Positions 17,768-27,953 of a stretch of 64,000 bases of DNA are shown here, in pieces. Within the stretch, counting starts at the first letter, position 1. Every line of letters begins with the position of its first letter. Source of the DNA: Novosphingobium malaysiense. Its GTDB lineage: Bacteria > Pseudomonadota > Alphaproteobacteria > Sphingomonadales > Sphingomonadaceae. The stretch is from the NCBI RefSeq assembly GCF_000802225.1, contig NZ_JTDI01000003.1, positions 1,054,001 through 1,118,000 on the forward strand, given 5' to 3'. The notes beneath the pieces were generated by a model. That model saw nothing but the letters and a program-made list of their open reading frames with translations. It had not been told where the DNA came from and did not search any database. The position numbers were made by a program, and so were the translations under genes.

Positions 17768-19330
17768 CTATTCGGCGGCTTCCGGAAGCGACTTCGGATC
17801 GGTCGAGGCCGTATCCTCGATTTCAGCCAGGGCATCGGCGCCATAACGGGGCGCGGATTCGATGCGGGAAACCTCCTCGATCTCGCGCTTGCCGATCTCG
17901 ATGTGCTTTTCCTTGAGCCGACGTCCGGAGCTGAGCACGTTGCGCTCGAAGCTGCCGACGAACTTGTTGTAGTTGTTCACCGCCGTTTCGAGCCCGGCGC
18001 CGACGCGCTTCATGTGCTCGGCAGCCACCGCCAGCCGGTCATAGAGTTCGCCGCCCATCCGGCCGATCTCGCGCGCTTCGCGGGCAAGGCCGTCCTGACG
18101 CCAGACCTGCGCGACCGTGCGGGCGATCGCGACGAGATTGGTCGGCGTCGCCAGCAGCACGCGGTTGCGGAAGGCGAAGTCCCACAGCTCCGGGTCCTGT
18201 TCGAGCGCGGCAGCGACGAAGTGCTCGCCCGGCACGAACATCACGACATAGTCAGGCGCATCCTCGAACTGGCTCTGGTAGCTCTTGGCGCCCAGTGTCT
18301 GCACGTGGTTGCGCATCGAAGCGACGTGCTGGCGCAGCGCCGCCTCGCGCGCGGCATCGTCCTGCGCCTCGAAGGCTTCCTGATAGGCATTGAGCGAGAC
18401 CTTGGCATCGATCACCAGCTTCTTCTGGCCGGGAATGTTGACGATGGCATCGGGCCGCAGCCGCCCATCCTCAGTCTCGATCGAATGTTCGGTCACGAAA
18501 TCGGTATGTTCGGACAAGCCGCACTGTTCGAGCAGGTTCTTGAGCTGCTGCTCGCCCCAGCGCCCGCGCGCCTTGGGGGCATTGCGCAGAGAATTGCCGA
18601 GCCGCTGCGCTTCCTCGCGCACCTTCTCCTGCCCTTCGCGCATCGACTGGATCAGGCCGGTGAGCTGGCCGAAGGAATCGACCCGCTTGGCCTCCAGCGC
18701 AGCGACCTGCTCCTCGTAGCTCTTGAGCCGTTCGCCCACGGGATTGAGCAGCATCCGGATGCGTTCGGCATTGGCCTTCTCGCTTTCCTCGAACCGCGCC
18801 CCCGCACGGCGCAGGAACGCTTCCTGCGCACCTTCGAGGACCTTGGCCCCGGCATTCTCGAATTCCTTGCGCAGCGCTTCCTGCGCTTCGATCAGGAGCC
18901 GCTTCTGCTCCTCGAAATTCGCGGATTTCTCGCGCAGCGTCGCCAGTTCGGCGGTGAGTTCTCGCTGTTCCTTGCGTAGCGCCTCGATCTGCTGGCCGTG
19001 TTCGGTTCGGGTGCGATCCAGCAGCGCCGTGCTTTCGCCGCGCAGCCGCTCCATCGCCTCGCCATGCTCGGCACGCGTGCGCTCGAGCGTTTCAGCCAAG
19101 GCATCGGCCCGGCTCGCCCGTTCGCGTGCCGCTTCCAGATCGGCAAAGGTGCGCAGATACTTGGCATCCAGCTCGCGATACTCGCGGTCCTGCGCATCCG
19201 CCTGCTCGCGCGCCTCCCGCTCGCGCGTCTCGGCCTGCCTGCGCCATTCGGCGACAGGACGAGACCCCAGGAACCAGCCCAGAGCGAGACCGATGACGAG
19301 TGCGACGATGGCAGCGACAGCAAGTTCCAT
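17768..19330 (-). CDS. rmuC: DNA recombination protein RmuC
   Basis: A 520-residue protein. An N-terminal transmembrane helix (about residues 3-22) is followed by a long coiled coil (about residues 28-190, rich in Arg/Glu/Ala heptads). The conserved RmuC nuclease-like domain follows, with GRWGEQQLKNLLEQCGL, DAIVNIPGQKKLVIDAKVSL and VMFVPGEHFVAAAL. RmuC limits inversions at short inverted repeats and is predicted to have a PD-(D/E)xK-like fold. It is transcribed alone on the minus strand. Confidence 0.92.
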   Translation of the reverse strand: MELAVAAIVALVIGLALGWFLGSRPVAEWRRQAETREREAREQADAQDREYRELDAKYLRTFADLEAARERASRADALAETLERTRAEHGEAMERLRGESTALLDRTRTEHGQQIEALRKEQRELTAELATLREKSANFEEQKRLLIEAQEALRKEFENAGAKVLEGAQEAFLRRAGARFEESEKANAERIRMLLNPVGERLKSYEEQVAALEAKRVDSFGQLTGLIQSMREGQEKVREEAQRLGNSLRNAPKARGRWGEQQLKNLLEQCGLSEHTDFVTEHSIETEDGRLRPDAIVNIPGQKKLVIDAKVSLNAYQEAFEAQDDAAREAALRQHVASMRNHVQTLGAKSYQSQFEDAPDYVVMFVPGEHFVAAALEQDPELWDFAFRNRVLLATPTNLVAIARTVAQVWRQDGLAREAREIGRMGGELYDRLAVAAEHMKRVGAGLETAVNNYNKFVGSFERNVLSSGRRLKEKHIEIGKREIEEVSRIESAPRYGADALAEIEDTASTDPKSLPEAAE

Positions 19331-19390
19331 CCCGGCAGGTTAACCGGAACGTTTAGGGAACGCCAGTCCTGTGAGGAATTTATCCCCGGC

Positions 19391-19960
19391 TCACGCCGCC
19401 TTGCGCAGCTTGTCCAGCTTCTTGAGCACCATCTGGCGCTTGAGACGCGAGAGGTGGTCGATGAACAGGATGCCCTCGAGGTGATCCATCTCGTGCTGGA
19501 GGCACGTGGCCATCAGCCCGTCCATCTCCTCTTCGTGGACCTTGCCGTCCAGGTCCTGCCAGCGCGCCCGGATGCGCGAGGGGCGTTCGACATCGGCGTA
19601 GATCTCGGGAACGGAAAGACAGCCTTCCTGATAGACGGTCTGCTCCTCGGACGGATCGAGGATCTCCGGATTGATGAACACGTGCGGCTCGCGCTTGAGC
19701 GGCTGGTGCGTGTGCTCATGGCCACCATGCGCGGTGCAGACTTCGGGCTCCGCATCCGGATCCTCGGGCTGGAGATCGATCACCAGCACGCGCAGCGGCA
19801 CGCCCACCTGAATGGCGGCAAGGCCGATGCCGGGCGCATCGTACATCGTCTCGAACATGTCCTCGACGAGGGTCTTCAACTCGTCGTCGAACTTTTCGAC
19901 GGGCACGGAGACCTGCTTGAGGCGCGGATCGGGGACTTCGAGGATTTCGCGAATAGCCAT
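19391..19960 (-). CDS. def: Peptide deformylase
   Basis: A 189-residue metalloenzyme that removes the formyl group from nascent N-terminal methionine. All three motifs are present: [20 protein letters not shown] (metal ligand Cys) and [10 protein letters not shown] (HExxH ligands). An insert between motifs 1 and 2 contains a His-rich stretch ([13 protein letters not shown]), longer than in the E. coli enzyme. The ATG at 19960 gives the canonical MAIREIL start. A longer open frame to 20245 has no homologous content and runs antisense to nothing conserved. It lies 80 bp downstream of the small gene at 20041. Confidence 0.95.
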   Translation of the reverse strand: MAIREILEVPDPRLKQVSVPVEKFDDELKTLVEDMFETMYDAPGIGLAAIQVGVPLRVLVIDLQPEDPDAEPEVCTAHGGHEHTHQPLKREPHVFINPEILDPSEEQTVYQEGCLSVPEIYADVERPSRIRARWQDLDGKVHEEEMDGLMATCLQHEMDHLEGILFIDHLSRLKRQMVLKKLDKLRKAA

Positions 19961-20040
19961 GGCTTGCAGATAAGCATCGCGCCGCCCGCGCGCAAGCGAC
20001 TCGCGCGGGTCAGCATACGATTTGCGTGGGTCGGTCGTCC

Positions 20041-20220
20041 CTAGCGTGCCCTGGCGATCTCGAACCCGTGCTGGCGCGCGGCGTCCTTGGTCGATTCCTC
20101 GGTGCGGTTGAGGGCCTTGGCGATTTCCTTCAGCCCCTTCCCCTTCCCGGCAAGCGTACGCAGTTTCTGCAGTTCGTCCGGCTTCCACGGCTGCTTGTGC
20201 TTGGCGACCTTGTTGCTCAT
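20041..20220 (-). CDS. Small basic HTH/SANT-like protein coupled to topA
   Basis: A 59-residue basic protein beginning [19 protein letters not shown]. The pattern [34 protein letters not shown] resembles a single Myb/SANT-like or resolvase-type helix-turn-helix (three helices, helix 2-3 turn at about residues 36-50). It is too short for more than one DNA-binding unit. The ATG at 20220 overlaps the topA stop by four bases (ATGA), so it is translationally coupled to topoisomerase I. Function unknown. DNA binding is an inference from the pattern. Confidence 0.72.
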   Translation of the reverse strand: MSNKVAKHKQPWKPDELQKLRTLAGKGKGLKEIAKALNRTEESTKDAARQHGFEIARAR

Positions 20221-22823
20221 TCGGCCGACTCCCAAGGCACGTCATCCCCCTGATCGGGCGAAGGTTCTGCCTTCTTCTTCGCCGGAGTCTTCTTGGCCGT
20301 GGCCTTCTTCGCGGCGGGCTTCTTGACTGCCGCCTTCTTCTTCGGGGCGGCCTTTTTCTTGCGACCCTTCGCCGGCCCCTTGGCGACCTTGGCGTCGATC
20401 AGGGCGATCGCCTGTTCTTCGCTCAAATCTTCGGGCTTCTGGTCGCGCGGGAGCGTCGCGTTGGTGCTGCCGTCGGTGACGTAGGGGCCATAGCGCCCAG
20501 CCATGACCTTCATCTCGCCTTCGCTGGTGGGGTGCTTGCCCAGCGTCTTGATCGGCTCGGCCTTCGCCCGGCCACCGCGCCCGCCGTTCTGCGCGGCTTC
20601 GGCGAGCAGCGAGACGGCGGCGTTCATGCCGGTCTCGAAGACATCGGTGGTCGAGCGCAGCTTGGCGTACTTGCCGTTGTGCAGCAGATACGGGCCGTAA
20701 CGCCCGATATTGGCGACGATTTCCTCACCCGTTTCCGGATGCGTGCCGACCGTGCGCGGCAGGCTTAGCAGCTTGAGCGCCCATTCGAGCGTCAGCTCGT
20801 CGATGTCCTTGGGGATCGAGGCGCGCTTGGCTTCCTTGCCCTCTCCGAGCTGGATGTAGGGGCCGAAACGCCCGACGCGGCGGGTGATCTCGAGGCCGGT
20901 TTCGGGGTCCTTGCCCAGTTCCTGATCGTCGGCCTGCTCCCCGTTGCCGCCCGGCTGCGCGAACTTGCGGGTGAACTTGCACTCGGGATAGTTCGAGCAG
21001 GCGACGAACGCGCCGTAGCGGCCGCCGCGCAGCGCCAGCCGGCCATCGCCGCACTTGGGGCACTGGCGCGGGTTGCCGCCATCGGCCTTGGGCGGGAAGA
21101 GGAAGTCGGAGAGGAATTCGTCGAGAACCTCGGTCACTTCCGAGGGCTTCTTCTCCATCACCTCGTCGGACTTGGGCTTGAAGTCGCGCCAGAAGGCTTC
21201 GAGCAGTTCCTTCCATGCATGGCGCCCGCCCGAGACATCGTCGAGCTCGTCTTCCATGCCCGCGGTGAAGTCGTAAGCGACGTAGCGTTCGAAGAAGCGT
21301 TCCAGAAACGCCGTGAGAAGCCGGCCCGATTCCTCTGCGAAGAAACGGTTTTTCTCCGTCCGCACGTAGTTGCGGTCCTTGAGGACCTGGATCGTCGCGG
21401 CATAAGTCGAAGGACGGCCGATGCCGAGTTCCTCCAGCCGCTTGACGAGGCTCGCTTCGGAATACCGGGGCGGCGGCTGGGTGAAGTGCTGCTCGGCGGT
21501 GACGTCCTTCTTGGCGGGCATGTCACCCGACTTCATGAACGGCAGCAGACCGCTCTCGTCATCGTCGGACTTGTTGTCCTGTCCTTCCTCGTAGACCGCG
21601 AGGAAGCCCGGGAACTTCACGACCTGGCCGGTGGCGCGCAGCTCGTTGCGGCCGGTGCCGTCGCGCAGGGTGACGGTGGTGCGTTCCAGCGCGGCGCTCG
21701 CCATCTGGCTTGCCATCGCGCGCTTGAAGATCAGATCGTAGAGACGGGCCTCGTCGCCCGAGCCATAGCGGTCCTTGGTGAAGTCGGTCGGCCGGATCGC
21801 CTCGTGGGCTTCCTGTGCGTTCTTCGCTTTGGTTTCGTAGTGGCGCGGCTTTTCGGGCAGGTAGTGCCCGTCGTAGCGGTCGGTGATGGCCCGGCGGCAA
21901 TCGGAGATGGCGCCGGGGTCCATCTGCACGCCATCCGTACGCATGTAGGTGATCGCGCCGGCTTCGTAGAGGTGCTGCGCCACGCGCATCGTCTGGCTGG
22001 CGGCGAAACCGAGCTTGCGGGCGGCTTCCTGCTGCAGCGTCGAGGTGGTGAACGGCGGCTGCGGATTGCGGCGGTGCGGCTTGGTTTCGACATTCTCGAC
22101 CCTGAAGGCGCCCTGCTCGACCGCGGCCTTGGCCCGCATGGCGACGCCCTCGTCCCCCAGCGAGAGCCTGTCGAGCTTCTCGCCTTCGAAGGTCACCAGC
22201 TTGGCGGTAAAGTCGGTACCGTCATGCGCCATCTTGGCGGCGACGGACCAGTATTCCTGCGGCGTGAAAGCCTCGATCTCGCGCTCGCGGTCGACGATCA
22301 GGCGCAAGGCCACCGACTGCACGCGGCCCGCCGACTTGGCGCCGGGCAGCTTGCGCCACAGCACCGGCGAAAGCGTGAAGCCGAACAGGTAATCGAGTGC
22401 GCGGCGGGCGAGGTAGGCGTCGATCAGGTCCTGATCGAGCTCGCGCGGGGCCTGCATCGCCTTGGTCACCGTGTCCTTGGTGATGGCGTTGAACGTGACG
22501 CGCTGCACGTCCTTGGGCAGAGCCTTGCGCTTCTTGAGCAGCTCCAGCACGTGCCACGAAATCGCCTCGCCCTCGCGATCGGGGTCAGTCGCGAGAATCA
22601 GGCGTTCGGAATCCTTGGCCGCATCGGTGATGGCGCGGACCTGCTTCTGCTTGTCGCCATAAAGCTCCCAGTCCATTTCGAAGCCCTCGTCGGGCCGGAC
22701 GGAGCCGTCCTTGGGCGGCAGGTCACGGACGTGGCCGTAGGAGGCGAGGACCTTGTAGTCCTTGCCCAGATACTTCTCGATGGTTTTGGCCTTGGCGGGG
22801 GATTCGACGATGACGAGCTGCAT
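20217..22823 (-). CDS. topA: DNA topoisomerase I (type IA)
   Basis: An 868-residue enzyme that relaxes negative supercoils. The TOPRIM domain is at the N-terminus ([15 protein letters not shown] and [14 protein letters not shown]), and the catalytic Tyr is about residue 293 ([12 protein letters not shown]). A C-terminal topoisomerase zinc ribbon ([14 protein letters not shown], then ACSNYPEC) is followed by zinc-less repeats of the GRYGPY type. The last 60 residues form a Lys/Ala/Pro-rich tail similar to histone H1 tails, which is common in high-GC bacteria and probably aids DNA contact. The upstream region holds a striking alternating purine-pyrimidine tract (22859-22892). Confidence 0.95.
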   Translation of the reverse strand: MQLVIVESPAKAKTIEKYLGKDYKVLASYGHVRDLPPKDGSVRPDEGFEMDWELYGDKQKQVRAITDAAKDSERLILATDPDREGEAISWHVLELLKKRKALPKDVQRVTFNAITKDTVTKAMQAPRELDQDLIDAYLARRALDYLFGFTLSPVLWRKLPGAKSAGRVQSVALRLIVDREREIEAFTPQEYWSVAAKMAHDGTDFTAKLVTFEGEKLDRLSLGDEGVAMRAKAAVEQGAFRVENVETKPHRRNPQPPFTTSTLQQEAARKLGFAASQTMRVAQHLYEAGAITYMRTDGVQMDPGAISDCRRAITDRYDGHYLPEKPRHYETKAKNAQEAHEAIRPTDFTKDRYGSGDEARLYDLIFKRAMASQMASAALERTTVTLRDGTGRNELRATGQVVKFPGFLAVYEEGQDNKSDDDESGLLPFMKSGDMPAKKDVTAEQHFTQPPPRYSEASLVKRLEELGIGRPSTYAATIQVLKDRNYVRTEKNRFFAEESGRLLTAFLERFFERYVAYDFTAGMEDELDDVSGGRHAWKELLEAFWRDFKPKSDEVMEKKPSEVTEVLDEFLSDFLFPPKADGGNPRQCPKCGDGRLALRGGRYGAFVACSNYPECKFTRKFAQPGGNGEQADDQELGKDPETGLEITRRVGRFGPYIQLGEGKEAKRASIPKDIDELTLEWALKLLSLPRTVGTHPETGEEIVANIGRYGPYLLHNGKYAKLRSTTDVFETGMNAAVSLLAEAAQNGGRGGRAKAEPIKTLGKHPTSEGEMKVMAGRYGPYVTDGSTNATLPRDQKPEDLSEEQAIALIDAKVAKGPAKGRKKKAAPKKKAAVKKPAAKKATAKKTPAKKKAEPSPDQGDDVPWESAE

Positions 22824-22858
22824 TTGTGACTTTCGTTATGCTCTTCACGCCACGCCCT

Positions 22859-22892
22859 TACGTGCGTGCGTACGCGTATGTGTGTACGCATA
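22859..22892. promoter_or_regulatory. Alternating purine-pyrimidine tract upstream of topA, candidate Z-DNA element
   Basis: Thirty-four consecutive bases alternate pyrimidine-purine without a break (TACGTGCGTGCG..., ending ...GTACGCATA), made mostly of CG and TG/CA steps with a few TA steps. The tract sits 36-69 nt upstream of the topA ATG, within the likely promoter. It also holds an inverted repeat TGCGTAC / GTACGCA separated by ten bases. Such tracts flip to the left-handed form under negative supercoiling, the variable TopA controls. The regulatory role is inference. Confidence 0.5.
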
Positions 22893-22994
22893 GGTTGGGA
22901 AGCATCGGAGGCTTTCGTCAAGCACTAGCGTGCACGGATGGCAAGACGGCATCGCGTGCCGCGTCTGATCCCTTGCGAACGGACACAGCGCCGG

Positions 22995-24116
22995 TCAGCC
23001 GAGACTGACCCGTCCAGCCGCATGGCGCACCAGCCTCCCGGCGATCTCCAGTTCGAGCAGGGCCAGTTGCACCGCCGACGCGCTCGCGCCCGACTGGCGG
23101 ATCAGTTCGTCGACGGCGATCGGCGCGGTGGTGAGGAGGTCGGCGATTCCGGTGGCAGCCGGTTCTTCGGAAACAGGCTGCGCAGCGGTCTGATCCAGAG
23201 TTGGACCGGCTTCTCGGACCACGGAACGCGGCGTACCGTCGAAACCGGACAGGAGTTCGATCACATCGTCGGGCGACTGGACCAGCACGGCGCCGTCGCG
23301 AATGAGCTGGTTGCAGCCGTGCGCGCGGGCGTCCAGCGGCGAGCCCGGTACGGCCATGACCTCGCGCCCCATCTCGCCGGCCAGCCGGGCGGTGATCAGG
23401 GAGCCTGACCGGGGCGCCGCCTCGACCACCAGCGTTCCGCTCGCAAGCCCGGCAATGATGCGATTGCGCGCCGGAAAGTGCCGGGCCAACGGCTCGACGC
23501 CCGGCGGCTGTTCGGCGATCAGCAGCCCTTCTTCGGCGATGCGATCCTGCAGCCGGGCATGTTCGGGAGGATAGGCGATGTCGATGCCACTCGCGATCAC
23601 GCCGATGGTCGAACCGCTCTCGCCTGCGCCGAGTGCGCCCTCGTGGGCGGCGCCGTCGATCCCGCGCGCCAGTCCCGAGACGACGACATGGCCGGCTTCG
23701 GCAAGACCGTGGGCGAAATCGCGTGCAAGCTTGACTGCCCCGGCCGAGGCATTGCGCGCACCGACGATCGCCACGCAGGGACGCGAAGCGATCGCGGGAT
23801 CGCCGCGAACGGTCAGGATCGGCGGCGCGCTTTCGGTCTCGCCCAGCAGGCCGGGATAGTCTTGGGAGTCGTGGAAGAGGTAGCGAGCGCCGGTCTTGCG
23901 CACCGCGGCAATTTCATCGTGCACGCGCCGTTCGGGCGCGATCCGATAGGCCTTTCCGCTCCGCCCGGCGAGTTCGGGAAGCGCCTCGAGCGCCGCGGAG
24001 GCGGTTGCGAAGCGGGCGATCAACTGGCGGTACGTGACCGGCCCGACATTGGGCGAGCGCAACAGACGAATCCGGGCAAAGGCTTCCTCCTGCGTCAGCC
24101 CGGCGCCTGAGGTCAT
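22995..24116 (-). CDS. dprA: DNA-processing protein DprA
   Basis: A 373-residue DprA/Smf protein. An N-terminal helical segment is followed by the extended Rossmann fold with CVAIVGARNAS, VVSGLARGIDGAAHEGAL, VIASGIDIAYPPEH and FPARNRIIAGLA. A C-terminal winged-helix (DprA_WH) ends in LLELEIAGRLVRHAAGRVSL. DprA loads RecA on incoming single-stranded DNA during natural transformation. It is widely kept even where competence is not shown. The ATG at 24116 overlaps the plsY stop by four bases, so the two are coupled. Confidence 0.93.
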   Translation of the reverse strand: MTSGAGLTQEEAFARIRLLRSPNVGPVTYRQLIARFATASAALEALPELAGRSGKAYRIAPERRVHDEIAAVRKTGARYLFHDSQDYPGLLGETESAPPILTVRGDPAIASRPCVAIVGARNASAGAVKLARDFAHGLAEAGHVVVSGLARGIDGAAHEGALGAGESGSTIGVIASGIDIAYPPEHARLQDRIAEEGLLIAEQPPGVEPLARHFPARNRIIAGLASGTLVVEAAPRSGSLITARLAGEMGREVMAVPGSPLDARAHGCNQLIRDGAVLVQSPDDVIELLSGFDGTPRSVVREAGPTLDQTAAQPVSEEPAATGIADLLTTAPIAVDELIRQSGASASAVQLALLELEIAGRLVRHAAGRVSLG

Positions 24117-24697
24117 GACTTCTTGCCGCCGACTTTCGGTTCGGTGCCCGCGCGCAGACGCGCGATGTTTTCGCGATGCTGAAAAAGGACGATGGCAGCG
24201 ATCACGGCCAGGACCATGGCGCTGTGATGATCTCCCAGGGCCAGCGCCACCACCGGCGCGATAACCGCTGCGGACATGCCCGCCACCGAGGAAATCCGCA
24301 CCGTGAAGACCAGCCCCAGCCATGTCACCGCGTAAGCCAGCCCGACAGGCCAGGCGAGACCGAAGGCGACCCCGGCCGTCGTCGCCACGCCCTTGCCGCC
24401 CTTGAAGCCCAGCCACACCGGAAAGCAGTGGCCGAGGAAGGCACCGATGGCCCCCAGGCCCACCCATTCGGGCCAAAGCTGCGCAACGATCAGAACCCCG
24501 GCCAGTCCCTTGAGAAGATCGAACAGCAGCGTAGTGGCGGCCAGGCCCTTGCGCCCCGTCCGCAGCACGTTTGTCGCGCCGATGTTGCCCGAACCGATGC
24601 TGCGCAGGTCGCCTGCTCCCGCGAGGCGGGTGATGATGAGCCCGAACGGCACGGAGCCGAGAAGATAACCGAGCGCCAGTGCGAGAATCCATTCCAT
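24113..24697 (-). CDS. plsY: Glycerol-3-phosphate acyltransferase PlsY
   Basis: A 194-residue integral membrane acyltransferase that uses acyl-phosphate to make lysophosphatidic acid. The conserved motifs are GYLLGSVPFGLI (motif 1), SIGSGNIGATNVLRTG (glycine-rich) and GFKGGKGVATTAG (motif 3). Five or so hydrophobic helices are visible. The ATG at 24697 gives MEWILALALGYLLGS, the usual family start. An upstream TTG adds two residues. The partner plsX is not here. It is followed by dprA with a four-base overlap. Confidence 0.93.
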   Translation of the reverse strand: MEWILALALGYLLGSVPFGLIITRLAGAGDLRSIGSGNIGATNVLRTGRKGLAATTLLFDLLKGLAGVLIVAQLWPEWVGLGAIGAFLGHCFPVWLGFKGGKGVATTAGVAFGLAWPVGLAYAVTWLGLVFTVRISSVAGMSAAVIAPVVALALGDHHSAMVLAVIAAIVLFQHRENIARLRAGTEPKVGGKKS

Positions 24698-24815
24698 GGA
24701 CAAAGCCTTAGCGGCTAGTCGCGCGTTGCAGAAGCCGCCTTGCAGGATTGTACATTGCTCTTTGCGCGCCGCCGCGGTTAACAGGCTGCAAGATTCCGGT
24801 AATCAGGCCCCAAGA

Positions 24816-25658
24816 ATGACATCCCAACCGCGCAGCGCGCCGCAAGGGGAAGCGCCGCCCCAAACCGATCCGGCCGCGCCGATCCTGCTTTTCGATTCCG
24901 GCGTCGGCGGGCTGACGGTACTTGACGAAGTGCGCAAGCTGCTGCCCGACGCGCCGATAATCTACGCCTCCGACAACGCCGGCCTGCCCTACGGCTCTAA
25001 GACCGAGGCGCAGGTCGCCGCGCGTGTGTCCGGGCTGCTCGGCCGCATGACCGAACGCTACCACCCGCGTCTGGTATGCATCGCCTGCAATACCGCATCG
25101 ACGATCGCCCTGGGCATGGTGCGCGAAGTGCTGGAAGTGCCGATCGTGGGAACGGTACCGGCCATCAAGCCGGCAGCGGCCATGACCAAGACCGGCGTGA
25201 TCGGTCTGTTGGGCACCGAAGCGACGATCCGGCAGGCCTACGTCGACAGGCTCGAGCACGAATTCGCCGCCGACAAGCTCCTGCTGCGCTACGGCGCGCC
25301 CAGCCTCGTCGAGGCTGCGGAAGCCAAGTTGCGCGGTGAACCGTTCGATTGCGCGGCGATTACCGAAGCCGCCGAGGCTCTGCGCGCCATGCCGGGCGGC
25401 GACAGGATCGATACGGTCGTCCTGGCCTGCACGCACTTCCCGCTGCTGCACGAGGAGCTGTCCCGGGCATTCGGCCCCGAGGTCACCTTCGTGCACGGCG
25501 CGCAAGGGATCGCCCGGCAGATCGCCCGGCTCACCGCCGGGCAGGAATGGTCTCGCCAAGTCCTCGACCGCGCGCTATTCACCGGCCGCGGGAATGTACT
25601 GGAAGCGTATCGCGCCATGCTGGCGCGCTATGGTCTGCTAGGGGTCGAAAGGTTTTGA
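24816..25658 (+). CDS. murI: Glutamate racemase
   Basis: A 280-residue cofactor-independent racemase that provides D-glutamate for peptidoglycan. Both catalytic cysteines are visible, in CIACNTAST and LACTHFPLLH, and the N-terminal LLFDSGVGGLTVLDEV block is typical. The ATG at 24816 leaves a 22-residue polar extension before the domain. A later start is not evident. It is divergent from plsY with about 120 bp between. The next gene starts inside its stop codon (TTGA overlap), so both are translated from one transcript. Confidence 0.93.
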   Translation: MTSQPRSAPQGEAPPQTDPAAPILLFDSGVGGLTVLDEVRKLLPDAPIIYASDNAGLPYGSKTEAQVAARVSGLLGRMTERYHPRLVCIACNTASTIALGMVREVLEVPIVGTVPAIKPAAAMTKTGVIGLLGTEATIRQAYVDRLEHEFAADKLLLRYGAPSLVEAAEAKLRGEPFDCAAITEAAEALRAMPGGDRIDTVVLACTHFPLLHEELSRAFGPEVTFVHGAQGIARQIARLTAGQEWSRQVLDRALFTGRGNVLEAYRAMLARYGLLGVERF

Positions 25659-26476
25659 CGCGTCGACTGAACTACTGGTTGCTGGCCCTGGTCATCATCC
25701 TGGGGATACCCTTCTACTGGTACATGATCGATCCGGGCCCCGGCACGGTCCAGCCCAAGCCCGTGAGCATGGCTCAACTACGCACCCTTGCCGGCGCAAT
25801 CCCCGGCCCCAGGCCCGAGCAGATCCGGGTCGAGACAGTCGGACGCCATTTCATCACGCGCAACCGGCTGGTCGCCGGATGGGGTCTGCGCCAGACAATG
25901 GCGGCCGTGAAAAGCTATGAGCTCGTGTTTCCGGACGAGAAGCCTATCGTGATCGACGCCGGGACCAGCGCAGCGATTGCTCGCAAGTTCGATTTCGTCG
26001 CCTACGACCCTGCGGCCCAGCGACGCGTCAAGGCGGCCATGGCGCGCGCGCGACGCGTGATCTTGCTCGAGGAAACGCCTCTCCACAACGGAGGGGCATC
26101 ACGCCCGGACCTGGTCACCGCAGGCATCCACAGCGATGCGGAACCGCGTCCTTTTGCGCCCGGGGTCGTCGAAATACCCGCCAAGGGCCTCGGCTACGAT
26201 GCGAAGCTGGTGTTCGTCCAACTCGCCGACGGCACCGAGTTTCTTTTCGCCGGCTCGGCGGCGAAAATCGCCCAGAGCCTGATCAGCGAAAATCCGCCTT
26301 CGCGGTGGGCAACGCCCGATTCCGTTCCCAACTATCGAGAGGAATCGAAATCCTGGTTGACGACGATCAATGCTCTGCACCGGCAAGCTCCCGATATGAC
26401 CATCGTCACTGGCCAGGATCCGCAAAACCCCGACCATGCAGCACAGGGATTTCTCGATCAGTCTGAGCGAGGTTAG
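25655..26476 (+). CDS. Membrane-anchored protein, possibly a degenerate metallo-beta-lactamase-fold protein
   Basis: A 273-residue protein with one N-terminal transmembrane helix ([20 protein letters not shown]). The remainder is predicted to face the periplasm. The layout recalls MBL-fold hydrolases: IVIDAGTS, then FDPAAQ-like [19 protein letters not shown], a later [19 protein letters not shown], and a C-terminal [19 protein letters not shown]. However, where a HxHxDH zinc motif would fall it has [11 protein letters not shown], so metal binding seems lost. The family assignment is inference. The TTG at 25655 overlaps the murI stop by four bases, preceded by AAAGG. Confidence 0.65.
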   Translation: MTRRLNYWLLALVIILGIPFYWYMIDPGPGTVQPKPVSMAQLRTLAGAIPGPRPEQIRVETVGRHFITRNRLVAGWGLRQTMAAVKSYELVFPDEKPIVIDAGTSAAIARKFDFVAYDPAAQRRVKAAMARARRVILLEETPLHNGGASRPDLVTAGIHSDAEPRPFAPGVVEIPAKGLGYDAKLVFVQLADGTEFLFAGSAAKIAQSLISENPPSRWATPDSVPNYREESKSWLTTINALHRQAPDMTIVTGQDPQNPDHAAQGFLDQSERG

Positions 26477-26577
26477 CGACTGGTCATGATTGTCCCGATG
26501 AGGTAAAGGCCGCCAGAACCGCACGTCGGCAATCTGATTTGGGACCGACTTGGCAAGGCAATGCAGGACAAAGCTTC

Positions 26578-27792
26578 GTGAATTACGAACACATTTTCGA
26601 CCAGGCGATCGAGCGTCTTCATTCCGAGGGCCGCTACCGCGTCTTCATCGATATCCTGCGCAACAAGGGCGCCTATCCCAATGCCCGGTGCTTTGCCGGC
26701 CACAACGGGCCCAAGCCGATCACCGTATGGTGCTCGAACGACTACCTTGCGATGGGCCAGCACCCCAAGGTGATCGAGGCCATGGAAGAAGCGCTGCACG
26801 ACGTCGGCGCCGGCTCCGGCGGCACTCGCAACATCGGCGGCAACACGCACTATCACATTGAGCTCGAGAGCGAACTGGCCGACCTGCACGGCAAGGAAGG
26901 CGCGCTGATCTTCACTTCGGGCTATGTCTCGAACGATGCCACGCTCTCCACCCTGGCCAAGCTGCTGCCGGGCTGCGTGATCTTCTCGGACGAACTCAAC
27001 CACGCTTCGATGATCGCCGGCATTCGCAATTCGGGCTGCGAGAAGAAGGTCTTCCGCCACAACGACCTCGAGCATCTCGAGCAGCTTCTGGCCGAAACCG
27101 ATCCCGACGTTCCCAAGCTGATCGCTTTCGAGTCGGTCTATTCGATGGACGGCGACATCGCCCCGGTCCACGCGATCTGCGACCTGGCCGACAAGTACAA
27201 TGCACTGACCTACATCGACGAGGTCCACGCCGTGGGCATGTACGGCCCACGCGGCGGCGGCATCACCGACCGCGACGAAGCGGCGGACCGCATCGACATC
27301 ATCGAGGGCACGCTGGGCAAGGCCTTCGGCGTCATGGGCGGCTACATCGCCGCCGACCAGAAGGTGATCGACTGCATCCGCAGCTATGCCCCGGGCTTCA
27401 TCTTCACCACATCACTCTCGCCCGTCCTCGTGGCCGGTGTGCTCGCCTCGGTGAAGCACCTCAAGAGCTCGAGCGAAGAGCGCGAAGGTCAGCAGCGTGC
27501 AGCCGCCATGCTCAAGCAGATGTTCCGCGACGCGGGCCTGCCGGTGATGGATTCGACCACGCACATCGTTCCGCTGATGGTGGGCGATCCGGTCAAGGCA
27601 AAGAAGATCAGCGACATCCTGCTGGCCGAATACGGCGCCTATGTGCAGCCGATCAATTTCCCGACCGTTCCTCGCGGCACCGAACGCCTGCGTTTCACGC
27701 CCGGCCCGGCCCATACCGAGGAAATGATGCGCGAACTCACCGACGCTCTTGTCGAGGTCTGGGAACGCATGGAGATGAAGCTGGCGGCCTGA
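26578..27792 (+). CDS. hemA: 5-Aminolevulinate synthase
   Basis: A PLP enzyme of 404 residues that condenses glycine and succinyl-CoA, the first step of the C4 haem/tetrapyrrole route of alphaproteobacteria. Signatures: [20 protein letters not shown] at the start, [27 protein letters not shown], and the PLP lysine in [14 protein letters not shown]. The GTG at 26578 is chosen because homologues begin with the NYE segment. The upstream TTG at 26539 would add 13 unconserved residues. A strong terminator lies 108 nt downstream. Confidence 0.95.
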   Translation: MNYEHIFDQAIERLHSEGRYRVFIDILRNKGAYPNARCFAGHNGPKPITVWCSNDYLAMGQHPKVIEAMEEALHDVGAGSGGTRNIGGNTHYHIELESELADLHGKEGALIFTSGYVSNDATLSTLAKLLPGCVIFSDELNHASMIAGIRNSGCEKKVFRHNDLEHLEQLLAETDPDVPKLIAFESVYSMDGDIAPVHAICDLADKYNALTYIDEVHAVGMYGPRGGGITDRDEAADRIDIIEGTLGKAFGVMGGYIAADQKVIDCIRSYAPGFIFTTSLSPVLVAGVLASVKHLKSSSEEREGQQRAAAMLKQMFRDAGLPVMDSTTHIVPLMVGDPVKAKKISDILLAEYGAYVQPINFPTVPRGTERLRFTPGPAHTEEMMRELTDALVEVWERMEMKLAA

Positions 27793-27900
27793 CGGCCGGC
27801 GGCTTTCGTACCGTCAAGATATTCGACTGATAGGCTTCCCGCCACGTGCGGGGATCTGCTCTACGCAGCCTGACGTCCGGCGATTCTGGCCGATACGAAC

Positions 27901-27928
27901 AACCCGCCGGAATTGCTTCCGGCGGGTT
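27901..27928 (+). terminator. Rho-independent terminator after hemA
   Basis: A perfect 12-bp stem (AACCCGCCGGAA with TTCCGGCGGGTT) and TTGC loop are followed by CTCTTGTTT. It lies between convergent hemA and the decarboxylase gene and may serve both strands. Confidence 0.85.
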
Positions 27929-27953
27929 CTCTTGTTTCAAGGCGAAACGCCGC

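Noticed and set aside
20217..20400. Tandem repeat in the 3' end of topA
   Set aside because: It is the Lys/Ala/Pro-rich C-terminal tail, low complexity at protein level, common in high-GC topoisomerase I, with no precise DNA repeat unit.
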